Source: Sphingosinicella microcystinivorans
GTDB taxonomy: Bacteria; Pseudomonadota; Alphaproteobacteria; Sphingomonadales; Sphingomonadaceae
DNA: 64,000 nucleotides
Assembly: GCF_003634215.1 (NCBI RefSeq)
Contig: NZ_RBWX01000007.1
Location: 978,945-1,042,944, forward strand
Direction of reading: 5' to 3'
Shown: piece by piece, positions 8,607 through 16,909 of the stretch
Position numbering within the stretch: the first letter of the stretch is position 1
Layout of the letters: every line of letters begins with the position of its first letter
Made by a program: the position numbers and the translations under genes
Notes under the pieces: model-generated
What the model was told of the DNA's origin: nothing
The model's database searches: none
What the model saw: the letters and a program-made list of their open reading frames with translations, nothing else

Positions 8607-10891
8607 AAGGTCACCCTTGCCTCGATCCCGATCGAGCGCGGTGTGTTGATGTAAACGCGGGCGCGTCCCGGTGCTTCCACTGCGGCGGCGACGTTGTCGG
8701 AAAGACTGGCGCGTTCGTCGGTCAGGTTCTTCACATAAGCCGCGATCTCGTAATTGCCGAAGCGAACCCCGCCGCGCACGTTCATGATCTCATAGCTCGG
8801 CCGGATGCGCGGAACGAGCGTGCCGGTAACGGGATCGGTGTTGGCATTGTTGCCGCTCGTGCTTTTGCCGATGTACCGATAGTCGCCGTAAATGAACCCG
8901 TCGATGGCGCCGCTGAGCGGGAAATCATAAGATGCTGCGAAGCTAGCGGTGTACTTCGCGATTTCGGGAACCCGGTCACCCTTCGCGCGGCGCGTGGTGA
9001 GCATGGTCTCGGTGAATTTCGCATCGGTGTAGCCGAAGGCTGCGTCAAGGCTCAGTCCTTCAGCCGGACGCAGCGTAGCCTCGATCTCGACGCCTTCGCT
9101 CTTCGCTTTGCCCGCATTCCCCCTGAAACCGAAGCCGCATTGCAGGCGCACCAACTGCTGAATGCTGCTCCAGTCGATACGGAAAGCCGTGGCGTTCAGT
9201 GTCAGTTTACGATCGAAAGCGCGCGACTTTATGCCGGCTTCATAGCTCCAGACGCTGTCCGATTTGAAAGATTGAACGGATTCGTTCGAGAGGCCGAGCG
9301 CGGCGAGTTCATCGAGGCAGCCGAACGAGGCGGGAATCAGCGCATTGACGCCGCCCGGCCGGAAGCCCTTGGCCGCGGTCGCGAAGACCTGGTTGTCGTC
9401 GGCGAACTTGTATTGAAGCGAGAACTTTGGCGTGACGCCGCTTTCGCTGCTGCTCTTCTCGGGCACGACCGAAAGGCCGCCATTGGCAAGGCCGTCCGAC
9501 GTTTTCGACGACGTCGTGCGGACGTGGAAAGCGCGCAGCCCCGCAATGGCTGAGAGCTGCGGGGTGATCTCGTAGGTCGCCTCCGTATAGGCTGCCTTCT
9601 CGACCTGCTTCACAGGGGTTTTCGTGACATAGACAAGCTCCGTACCAAGCGGAAAACCGTTTGCCGCTTCAAAAGCCGCGTCCAGTCCGGGCACATAGTT
9701 GGGCGGATAGATAAAATTGCCCTTGTTGTGCGCATAATAAAGCCCGGAGACGAATTCGAACGGTCCGCCGAACGACGATGCGAAGCGGATCTCCTGAATG
9801 AAGTTGTTGCGCTTGTTTCGCACCTCCACCGAGGTCGGGATCGGCGGAATGCCAAAGGCGGCCGCGATGAAATCCGTCTGGTCGTCGATGTCGCGCGAGC
9901 GCCGATGGAAATACGAACTGGCCGACGTGAACGTTCCGAAGTCGCGCTGCAGCTTGATGTCGAAGGTCGCGAGCAGCCACTTGTCGCGTGACGCTTCGGG
10001 CACGTCGAATTGACGGCGCTGGGTCAGGGATGTCGGTTCCAGAACCACCGGCCCTGAGTCCGGAAGTATGAGGTCCGTGAACGGATAGCCGTTCATCTGC
10101 GTCTCCTGATAGAGGACACGCGGCGTCAGGCTGAGATCTTCGGTCGGTTTGAACAGCATCGCGATCGAGGCGCCGTTCGTTCGCGTCCGTGCGACATTGT
10201 CGACCGTTGTCGTCGACCCTTCCGGGCCGAATTCGCGTTTGATGAAGCCTGCGTCATACTGGTGAACGCCGACCATCCGCACGGCGACCTTGTCCTCCAC
10301 GAGCGGCAGATTGATCATCGCGTCGAACTGGTAGCTTGGTCGGTCCGCGCCGTGCGTATCGGCAATGCCGGCATGAACCCGGCCGGACATCTCGCCCGTA
10401 TCGGGCTGCGCGGACACGAGGCGGACCGTGCCGCCCATCGACCGGCCGCCGTAAAGCGTACCCTGCGGCCCGCGCAGCACCTCGATGCGCGACACGTCGA
10501 CAACGCGCGGATCGAGCGATTCAGGCACCGGCGTTTCGTCGATGTAGAAGCCAGTGGTGTTGCGGTCGCCGATCCCGCGAATGGCGATCGTGCGGGAATT
10601 GGTCGTACCCTCTCCTGATGTGCCGAACGTAAGGTTGGGCACTGATGTCGCATAGTCTGCAAAGGTCGTGGCGGCCTGACGCTGGAGGGTTTCCGCCGTC
10701 ATCACGTGGATGCTCATCGGGACATTCTGAAGCGTTTCGCTGCGTCGCGTCGCCGTCACAATGATCTCGTCGCTGACGATGGTTTCGGCGGCGTATGCGC
10801 CGGCAGGCGCGATCATCTGTAGAGTCGGAAAAAGGCTTGCGGTTCCGATCAGCAAGCGGTTCGCTATGCGTGAGTATCCCTGTTTTTTCAT
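8603..10891 (-). CDS. TonB-dependent receptor (GntR-regulated locus)
   Basis: Outer-membrane TonB-dependent transporter of 762 aa. A signal peptide ends near AGAYA; the N-terminal plug follows (DEIIVTATRR, then VLRGPQGTLYGGRSMGGTVR), and the C-terminal beta-barrel ends in Phe as usual for barrel insertion. The ATG at 10891 has AAAGGGGGG upstream. It is the first gene of an operon with the Gfo/Idh protein. GntR-type operator copy 4 lies about 43 bp upstream, placing the receptor in the same regulon as the BKACE and SDR genes. There is no adjacent sigma/anti-sigma pair and no siderophore gene, so an organic carbon source is more likely than iron; the substrate itself is not readable. Confidence 0.93.
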   Translation of the reverse strand: MKKQGYSRIANRLLIGTASLFPTLQMIAPAGAYAAETIVSDEIIVTATRRSETLQNVPMSIHVMTAETLQRQAATTFADYATSVPNLTFGTSGEGTTNSRTIAIRGIGDRNTTGFYIDETPVPESLDPRVVDVSRIEVLRGPQGTLYGGRSMGGTVRLVSAQPDTGEMSGRVHAGIADTHGADRPSYQFDAMINLPLVEDKVAVRMVGVHQYDAGFIKREFGPEGSTTTVDNVARTRTNGASIAMLFKPTEDLSLTPRVLYQETQMNGYPFTDLILPDSGPVVLEPTSLTQRRQFDVPEASRDKWLLATFDIKLQRDFGTFTSASSYFHRRSRDIDDQTDFIAAAFGIPPIPTSVEVRNKRNNFIQEIRFASSFGGPFEFVSGLYYAHNKGNFIYPPNYVPGLDAAFEAANGFPLGTELVYVTKTPVKQVEKAAYTEATYEITPQLSAIAGLRAFHVRTTSSKTSDGLANGGLSVVPEKSSSESGVTPKFSLQYKFADDNQVFATAAKGFRPGGVNALIPASFGCLDELAALGLSNESVQSFKSDSVWSYEAGIKSRAFDRKLTLNATAFRIDWSSIQQLVRLQCGFGFRGNAGKAKSEGVEIEATLRPAEGLSLDAAFGYTDAKFTETMLTTRRAKGDRVPEIAKYTASFAASYDFPLSGAIDGFIYGDYRYIGKSTSGNNANTDPVTGTLVPRIRPSYEIMNVRGGVRFGNYEIAAYVKNLTDERASLSDNVAAAVEAPGRARVYINTPRSIGIEARVTF

Positions 10892-10934
10892 TTAACCCCC
10901 CTTTGTTGGCGTCATACGCTGGATTGCATAATAC

Positions 10935-10952
10935 TGATCTTTGATCAAAGAT
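10935..10952. promoter_or_regulatory. GntR-type operator, copy 4, with 16-bp perfect palindrome
   Basis: Exact TGATCTTTGATCA at 10935-10947, extended to the perfect palindrome ATCTTTGATCAAAGAT at 10937-10952. On the minus strand it lies immediately upstream of TATTAT, a plausible -10 element for the TBDT, so binding should block the promoter. Confidence 0.75.
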
Positions 10953-11110
10953 AAAGATGCAACCGATTCGTGTCGGAGGGCAAAACGGCAAAAAGAGGTT
11001 GCCGATCGGCACGCGCTGTTGGTGCTGGTCGGGGAGATAGGCAATAGGGCCTGGAGGGGGAGTCTGTATGCACGGGTGGGGGATGGCAGGGATGCCCGAA
11101 GACGCGCAGC

Positions 11111-12517
11111 ATGGCTGAGCGACAGCGGCTTGCCGGCCGGATTGGCCGTTTTCAGCTTTTTGCATTGGGCTTCGGTTCGATCATCGGTTCGGCCTGGGTC
11201 GTGATCCTGAGCCGGTGGCTTGCTGAAGCAGGGCCCGCGGGCGCCGTGATTGGATTCCTCGCGGGCGGCGTGGCTGTCGTCTGTATTGGGGCCTGCTATG
11301 CCGAGCTGACGGCCCGCGTGCCGAGGACGGGGGGAGATTTCACCTTCGCGCTTGAAGCGTTCGGACCCAGACTCGCGTTTTTCGTCGGCTGGTTCACGGC
11401 GCTTGGTTGGATTTCGGTCACGGTCTTCGAAGGGCTTGCGGTCGCTTGGGTGATCGAGTTGCTGTTGCCGGGTCTCGACGATGTCGTGCTCTACACGCTG
11501 TTTGATGCGCCGGTTACGCGCAACCAGCTTTTGATCGGCACGGCGGGCGCGCTTGTGATGGCGATCGTCAATTATCTGGGTGGTGCGGCATCGGCGCGGT
11601 TCCAGGGGCTGCTCACTTATGGTTTCCTCGCGGTCGCGCTGGCGCTCCTTCTCGCGATGGCGGGGAGGGGCGATCCTACGCTCCTTCTACCCGCCTTTCC
11701 GGCAATGCCCGGTGGCGCGCCGTGGTGGCATGGCAGCCTTTCGATCTTCGCGAGCTGCGCGTTTCTGCTCAATGGCTTCCAGACGATCGCCCAGGCGGTT
11801 GAGGAGCGCGCGAGCGGGATATCGCTTCGCACCATTGCCCGCGTGATGATCGCTTCGATCGTGGCGGCGGCTTTGTTCTACTGTTTCGCCGTTACCGCGG
11901 CGGCGATGATGAAGCCGTGGTCCGAACTCGCAGGTGCGGACCTCGCGATGGTCCAGGCGGTGCGCGGTCTCCCTATGGGCGACACGCTTGCGCGTGTCCT
12001 GCTCGTGATCCTGCTCGCATCGCTGCTCAAGACCTGGAACGGTGTCTATTTCGCGGGAACGCGGACACTTTACGGGCTTGCAGCGCGGGGCTTCCTGCCG
12101 CGCGGAATGACCGTGCTGCATTCGCGTTTCGGCTCGCCGTACCGGATCGTCCTCATCATCGCGGTGATCAACGTGGCGGGATTGCTGCTTGGGCGCGGAG
12201 CCGTTGGCCTGCTCGTCGATACAAGCGCGACGAGCGTCGTAATCTGCTTCGTGCTGTGTTGCGCGGCAGTGTTCGTGCTGCGGCGGAAGCAGGTGCAAGC
12301 ACCCGACTTCGTCGTGCCGGGCGGCCGGATTGTGATCGGCTTCGCCTTCCTTGCGGCGCTCACCATGGCAGCCTCCGCGCTTGTCACGCCGCTTCTGCGT
12401 AGCGGGTTTCCGGTCGAATATATCATCCTTGGCGGGTGGGCCGGTCTTGGTGCGTCGACGCTGGTGCTTCGGCGGAAAGCGTACGACGACACACGGCCCC
12501 GATCGCAAGAACCATGA
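11111..12517 (+). CDS. APC superfamily amino acid permease
   Basis: Inner-membrane amino acid/polyamine transporter of 468 aa with about 12 hydrophobic segments. The N-terminal FQLFALGFGSIIGSAWV resembles the unwound first helix (GSG-type motif) that binds substrate in APC permeases, and the AVEERASGISLRTIARVM loop is typical. No strong ribosome site is visible before the ATG at 11111. Its 3' end overlaps the convergent POT transporter gene by 95 bp. Amino acids released by the surrounding peptidases are the likely substrates, but specificity is not predictable from the sequence. Confidence 0.87.
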   Translation: MAERQRLAGRIGRFQLFALGFGSIIGSAWVVILSRWLAEAGPAGAVIGFLAGGVAVVCIGACYAELTARVPRTGGDFTFALEAFGPRLAFFVGWFTALGWISVTVFEGLAVAWVIELLLPGLDDVVLYTLFDAPVTRNQLLIGTAGALVMAIVNYLGGAASARFQGLLTYGFLAVALALLLAMAGRGDPTLLLPAFPAMPGGAPWWHGSLSIFASCAFLLNGFQTIAQAVEERASGISLRTIARVMIASIVAAALFYCFAVTAAAMMKPWSELAGADLAMVQAVRGLPMGDTLARVLLVILLASLLKTWNGVYFAGTRTLYGLAARGFLPRGMTVLHSRFGSPYRIVLIIAVINVAGLLLGRGAVGLLVDTSATSVVICFVLCCAAVFVLRRKQVQAPDFVVPGGRIVIGFAFLAALTMAASALVTPLLRSGFPVEYIILGGWAGLGASTLVLRRKAYDDTRPRSQEP

Positions 12518-13871
12518 TGCAAGCAAGCAGGCCGAGCCCCGCGTGCATCAGCCAGAATACGTATGCATCCAGCCTGTCGAGCCAGCCGCCGATCCAGCCG
12601 GTCGTGCCGTTCGCCAGAAACAGGTGGAGGTAATAGATGCCCATCATCGTCGAAACGATCGCGGGTGGGGAGGCGCGCGCATAGAGCGCGAGCGAGACGG
12701 GATAGATGTGCGCGAACGCCGTGCTTCCGAGTATGTGGAACACCACGAGTGTCGCGAGGCCGACCTTCGCGCCTTCCGAGTCCGCCATCCAGGTTGCGCT
12801 GGCGAGCAGCACATAGGCCGCGACGGAAAACAGGCAGCCGATCGCGATCCGGGTGATTTCCATGGGCGCGATACCGATCACGGCCATCCGCCTCCAGAAC
12901 CACATGACACCGAGCAGGCAGGCGATCGATGCCAGCATGTCGATCGTGATCAGCCACGTCGTCGGCATACGCGTGCCGAACACATCCAGCGATGCCGACG
13001 CGTCCGACCAGATAAGATACGCGTTGAACATCTGCTGATTGCCGATCGCTGCAAGTGCGAGGACCGGGAGCAGAGCGAGCAGGGCGAGCGTGGATTTCCA
13101 TTCGCTGGCCGAGAGCGACCATCGCCCAGCGGGGCGCATCTTCGCCTTTGGCGCCGGGTTTTCAGGCAAATAACGTCGCCCGGCGAGATACACGCCGAGC
13201 CCGATCCCCATCCCCACGCCTGCGGCCGCGAAGCCGTATCGCCACCCGAGCGTCTCGCCGAGCGTTCCGGCCACGAGCGGCGCCGCGATGACACCTGCGT
13301 TCACGGCAAGCGTGTAGATCTGGTAGGCATCGGCCCGCCGGGCATCGTCCATGCCGTAGAGCGCGTTGATCTGTGCGGCGAGGTTCCCCTTGAAGCAGCC
13401 GATCCCGAACACGAGCAGGAGCAGCGCTGGGAGAAATGCAGCTTCGCTCATCATCAGGAAATGCCCACTGATCATCAGGACGCTGCCCGCAATAACCGTG
13501 GCCGAGCGCCCGAGGAGACGATCCGCAAGAAAGCCGCCGAGGATGGGGGTCAAATAAATGAAGCTGCCATAGATGCCGAAGATCGCGGAGGCGAGCGCCG
13601 TCGTCTGCATCGGGCCGAACAGCGCTTCGAGTATGGCGCGCATGACTGCGAAGCCTGCCACGCTTTCAATGTGGCCGGGCTGGAGGAGCGTATCGACGAG
13701 GTACAGAACGAGCAGTGCCTGCATGCCGTACTGCGCGAAGCGCTCCCACGCTTCGGTAACCGCGATATAGCCGAGCGCGCGCGGATGGCCGAAGAAGCCG
13801 GCTGGTCCTCCGGAACGCGCCAGCTTCAACGTTTCACGACTGCGGCTGGAAATATTTTGGCGAACGCCCAT
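12423..13871 (-). CDS. POT/PTR2 family proton-dependent peptide transporter
   Basis: Inner-membrane MFS-type di/tripeptide symporter of about 482 aa. The family signature ExxERFxxYG is visible as EAWERFAQYG in the first helix, preceded by FFGHP, with GGFLADRLLGR and the glycine-rich FGIGCFKGNL typical of POT proteins. The ATG at 13871 overlaps the AraC gene by 38 bp; a TTG at 13829, four bases after the AraC stop, would leave ten residues before FFGHP and is equally possible. Neither has a clear ribosome site. It lies downstream of the AraC regulator on the same strand, so the two may be co-transcribed. It would bring small peptides released in the periplasm into the cell. Confidence 0.85.
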   Translation of the reverse strand: MGVRQNISSRSRETLKLARSGGPAGFFGHPRALGYIAVTEAWERFAQYGMQALLVLYLVDTLLQPGHIESVAGFAVMRAILEALFGPMQTTALASAIFGIYGSFIYLTPILGGFLADRLLGRSATVIAGSVLMISGHFLMMSEAAFLPALLLLVFGIGCFKGNLAAQINALYGMDDARRADAYQIYTLAVNAGVIAAPLVAGTLGETLGWRYGFAAAGVGMGIGLGVYLAGRRYLPENPAPKAKMRPAGRWSLSASEWKSTLALLALLPVLALAAIGNQQMFNAYLIWSDASASLDVFGTRMPTTWLITIDMLASIACLLGVMWFWRRMAVIGIAPMEITRIAIGCLFSVAAYVLLASATWMADSEGAKVGLATLVVFHILGSTAFAHIYPVSLALYARASPPAIVSTMMGIYYLHLFLANGTTGWIGGWLDRLDAYVFWLMHAGLGLLACIMVLAIGAVCRRTLSAEAPASTHQDRPTRQG

Positions 13872-14889
13872 GGAACTGACGGAACGCGCGGCTGAAGCTG
13901 GTCTGGTCCGCGTAGCCCACTTTTTCCGCCACGTCGGCAATGGACTCTCCGCTCTCCAGCAGTTCGCGCGCGTGGGACATGCGCCGATCCACACAGTATT
14001 TGAGGACGGTGGTTCCAAAACGGCTCCGAAAGCCGCTCGTCAGCTTGCGGCGATTGAGCCCGGCCATGCGGCTGAGCACGGACAGGGTCGGCGGGTTCGC
14101 GAAATGCCGGTCGATGATGTCACGTGCATCGTCCAGCCGTGTCTGGTCGCGCCGGGAGAGGGGGACGTCCTGCCGGTCGCTGATGCCGTCGTTGATGAAG
14201 GCGATCGCGAGGCACAGAAGCTCTACCGTCTTGGCCTCCAGAAAGGCGCGACGCAGCGGGCCTGTGAACCTGCAGGTCCGAACGGCATGCGCCGCGTCCG
14301 ACATTGCGGGCGTCAGCGGATGATTCACTTGCGCGTGCCGCGCCTGCCAGCGGCGGAAGGCGTGAGCGGCCTGCTGCAGATCGCCTTCTTCTTCCTCCAG
14401 AAGACGCTCTGCGGCCTCCCAGCCAAAAAAAGGCGTAACCGTGCGCCATGGTTCAGAAAGCAGCACGCGGCTACGCCTTTCATGACCCGTGGGTGCCGAC
14501 GATATGGAAAAGCCCGGTCGATGGACGAGCAACGCTTCGTCCGTGCCGGCATCTTCAAACGAGCGGCCTTCGAAGCGAAACTGGATGAAACTCAGGTTTT
14601 CGAAAACGAAATCGTAATCGAACTCGCGGTCGTAGGTTACGTCAGAGGTCACGAGGCCGAGATCGTTCGAGAAGAACAGGATTTCCTGTTCCCCCTGCAT
14701 CGGCATCCCCTCGGAATAGGCAAGCGCGATGCGTTCGTCGGCGGCTTCGAACGGCACGAGGCCGGTTCCCCGGGTCTGGGCAACCGCGTCGACGAGCGCG
14801 CTTTTGCTCAAGCAGCGGAAATGCTCCGGGCTGTCGGCCTTCCGGTAGAATGGCCTTTCCCCGCCGGGCGGCATCTCTGTGTGCTGCAT
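13834..14889 (-). CDS. AraC family transcriptional regulator
   Basis: Regulator of 351 aa with a C-terminal double helix-turn-helix: LSVLSRMAGLNRRKL, then ESIADVAEKVGYADQTSFS and the FRQFHGRSPKYF tail. The N-terminal 250 residues form a poorly conserved effector domain, resembling PchR-type regulators in layout. I chose the ATG at 14889, preceded by AGGGGGCG, over a GTG at 14922. It is divergent from the gamma-glutamyltransferase-like gene; the intergenic region has a pair of 8-bp direct repeats 21 bp apart, a spacing usual for AraC binding. It probably controls the GGT-TBDT operon and/or the POT transporter. Confidence 0.88.
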   Translation of the reverse strand: MQHTEMPPGGERPFYRKADSPEHFRCLSKSALVDAVAQTRGTGLVPFEAADERIALAYSEGMPMQGEQEILFFSNDLGLVTSDVTYDREFDYDFVFENLSFIQFRFEGRSFEDAGTDEALLVHRPGFSISSAPTGHERRSRVLLSEPWRTVTPFFGWEAAERLLEEEEGDLQQAAHAFRRWQARHAQVNHPLTPAMSDAAHAVRTCRFTGPLRRAFLEAKTVELLCLAIAFINDGISDRQDVPLSRRDQTRLDDARDIIDRHFANPPTLSVLSRMAGLNRRKLTSGFRSRFGTTVLKYCVDRRMSHARELLESGESIADVAEKVGYADQTSFSRAFRQFHGRSPKYFQPQS

Positions 14890-14971
14890 GTTCGCGCCCC
14901 CTGTGCCGGTGTGTTCGATCACCTGCTACTGAAGCGAATACTATAATGCATAGCGGTGCATGGCGAGCCCT

Positions 14972-15000
14972 TCGAAGGCTTTCGGCGCGCAGTCGAAGGC
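14972..15000. promoter_or_regulatory. Direct repeats TCGAAGGC, candidate AraC sites
   Basis: TCGAAGGC at 14972-14979 and again at 14993-15000, 21 bp start to start (two helical turns), in the 266-bp divergent region between the AraC gene and the GGT-like gene. The rest of that region shows CTATAATG at 14941 and T-rich sequence near 15030 but no gene. Confidence 0.4.
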
Positions 15001-15155
15001 GGCTTCAGACCGCGTGTATATAACTAAAAAGGCTTTTGTTTTTCTCCCGCCAAGGCGCTGGGTTCCGCATTGTCAAAAAGTAGTAACGATAGGTCATTCC
15101 GGTTCAGCGGCGCGTCGATAGCCTTCCTGTGTGTCGGGCGGCGGGGGAGAAATCC

Positions 15156-16874
15156 GTGGTCCATGTGGTGCAGGGGGGAATGGACTTGGTTCGGATTGGA
15201 CGGCGCGGTCTTCTGGCTTCGGCTGCTGCGGCGGGGTTTGTGAACCCGCGCATGGCGGTAGCCGCGCAGGGCTTTGACGCCCGCACTGCGGCAGGCAGCG
15301 GAGAGGCTGATATGTCCGTCGGCGCGTTCGGTAGAAAGACACCGGCGCGTGGTCGGAGCGGCCTTGCGATTACCGGACACCCCTGGGCCACGGAGGTTGC
15401 CGTGGGGATTCTGCGCGAAGGCGGCAATGCCTGCGATGCGCTGCTCGCGGCAGCAGCGGCGCAAACCGTGATCGAACCGCACCTCACCACAATCACCGGC
15501 TGCATGTCGATGATGTACCACGATGCCGCCACGGGCCGAACGCGATACCTGAACGGCAACGTCAATGCGCCGCGTGCACTCGCGCCCGTACTGACGGAGG
15601 CGGATACCGCGACGGGCCGCATGGCGTGTGTGCCAGGGTTCTGGGCGGCATTCGAGGCGGCGGCATCCACGTTCGGAACGATGCCCGTTGCGCGCCTGTT
15701 GAAACCGGCAATCGGTTTCGCGCGAGACGGCATTGCCTGTCACCCCTCGCTCTGGGGGGAGGTGTATAGCCGCCAGGCCATGCTCGCGCGCACCGCCGAG
15801 GGGCGATCGATCTTCATGCCGCGCCGTGCGATCCTCAATCCCGGCGAAAAGCTCGTTCAGCCCGGTGCTGCCGAAACGCTGCAGCGGCTCGGGGAAGAGG
15901 GCAGCCGATGGTTTTACACCGGCGACTTCGCGAAGGATTTCTGCGCGACCGTTAATGCGGCGGGCGGCGCTCTCACGCCCGAGGAGTTCGCTGCATATCA
16001 GGTGCGCTGGGAAGACCCGATCAAGGGGCAATACCGCGATCTTGAAATCTTGGGATCGGTGCCGCCGGACACGGGCGGGCTGCATCTCATCGAGATGCTC
16101 AACCTGGTCGAGCTGATGGATATTCGCAAGAATGGCCCGGCAAGCGAATCTCCTGAGACATTGAAGCGCATGATGCTCGCTGCGCGCGACGTGCTTGTCA
16201 CAGGTATGACGTATCGCGATCCGCGATCATCCCCCCTCGATGTCGAACGCATTGCTTCGAAGGCCTATGCTGCGGAACGTTACGCGAAGATTTTGAAGGG
16301 CGCCGCTCCCGCGCCGGGCGCCGCGCCGCACGGTCCGGGAAGCTGTCACCTCACCGTCATCGACCGGGCCGGCAACATCGCGACCGCGCTGCATTCCACG
16401 TTGTCGCTGCCCTGGGCGAACGGGCTGTTCGTGCACGGCGTCAGCATCTGCGGCCCCGGGAATCATTTCCTGAATACGATGCCGAAGCCGGGCGACCGCG
16501 TCACCGTGCTCATCTGCCCGAGCATGATGTTCCGCGGTGGACGGCCCTTTCTCGCGGGCGGCTCGCCGAGCACGAGTCTCATCTGCAATCTTGTGCAGAA
16601 CATCACGAATATCGTCGATTTCAGCATGCCGCTTGCCGAGAGCATCGAGCGACCCTCGTTCGGCGGGCTTGTCGATGGTCAGTATCGCATGACGGTCGAG
16701 ACCGACCTTGGCGACCCTCTGATTGGCGCGGTCGAAGCGGCAGGGATTCTTGTCGAGCGCGTTAACCCGTGGAGTTCGCGGCACGGCGCCTTCGAAGCCA
16801 TTCACGTCTCGGAAAACGGAGAGGTATTCGCCTGCGGTGATCCGAGGCGGACGTCAGCCGCGCTTGCGGTGTGA
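15156..16874 (+). CDS. Gamma-glutamyltransferase-family Ntn hydrolase with Ser-Cys at the nucleophile site, Tat-exported
   Basis: Protein of 572 aa resembling gamma-glutamyltransferase, a self-cleaving Ntn hydrolase that removes gamma-glutamyl or related amide-linked groups. Family regions are AITGHPWATEVAVGILREGG near the N-terminus and GGSPSTSLICNLVQN near the C-terminus. At the autoprocessing site, where characterised enzymes have Thr-Thr-His, the sequence reads GPGSCHLTVID, so Ser 396 occupies the nucleophile position. The N-terminus has a twin-arginine-like signal (RIGRRGLLASAAAAG). The GTG at 15156 has GGGGGAGA at good spacing; an ATG at 15180 is possible but its purine run sits too close. 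A TBDT follows after 35 bp, so the two form an operon facing away from the AraC regulator. Confidence 0.82.
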   Translation: MVHVVQGGMDLVRIGRRGLLASAAAAGFVNPRMAVAAQGFDARTAAGSGEADMSVGAFGRKTPARGRSGLAITGHPWATEVAVGILREGGNACDALLAAAAAQTVIEPHLTTITGCMSMMYHDAATGRTRYLNGNVNAPRALAPVLTEADTATGRMACVPGFWAAFEAAASTFGTMPVARLLKPAIGFARDGIACHPSLWGEVYSRQAMLARTAEGRSIFMPRRAILNPGEKLVQPGAAETLQRLGEEGSRWFYTGDFAKDFCATVNAAGGALTPEEFAAYQVRWEDPIKGQYRDLEILGSVPPDTGGLHLIEMLNLVELMDIRKNGPASESPETLKRMMLAARDVLVTGMTYRDPRSSPLDVERIASKAYAAERYAKILKGAAPAPGAAPHGPGSCHLTVIDRAGNIATALHSTLSLPWANGLFVHGVSICGPGNHFLNTMPKPGDRVTVLICPSMMFRGGRPFLAGGSPSTSLICNLVQNITNIVDFSMPLAESIERPSFGGLVDGQYRMTVETDLGDPLIGAVEAAGILVERVNPWSSRHGAFEAIHVSENGEVFACGDPRRTSAALAV

Positions 16875-16909
16875 GGCGAATTCAACTTGAATCAAAAAAG
16901 GGGGAAACC

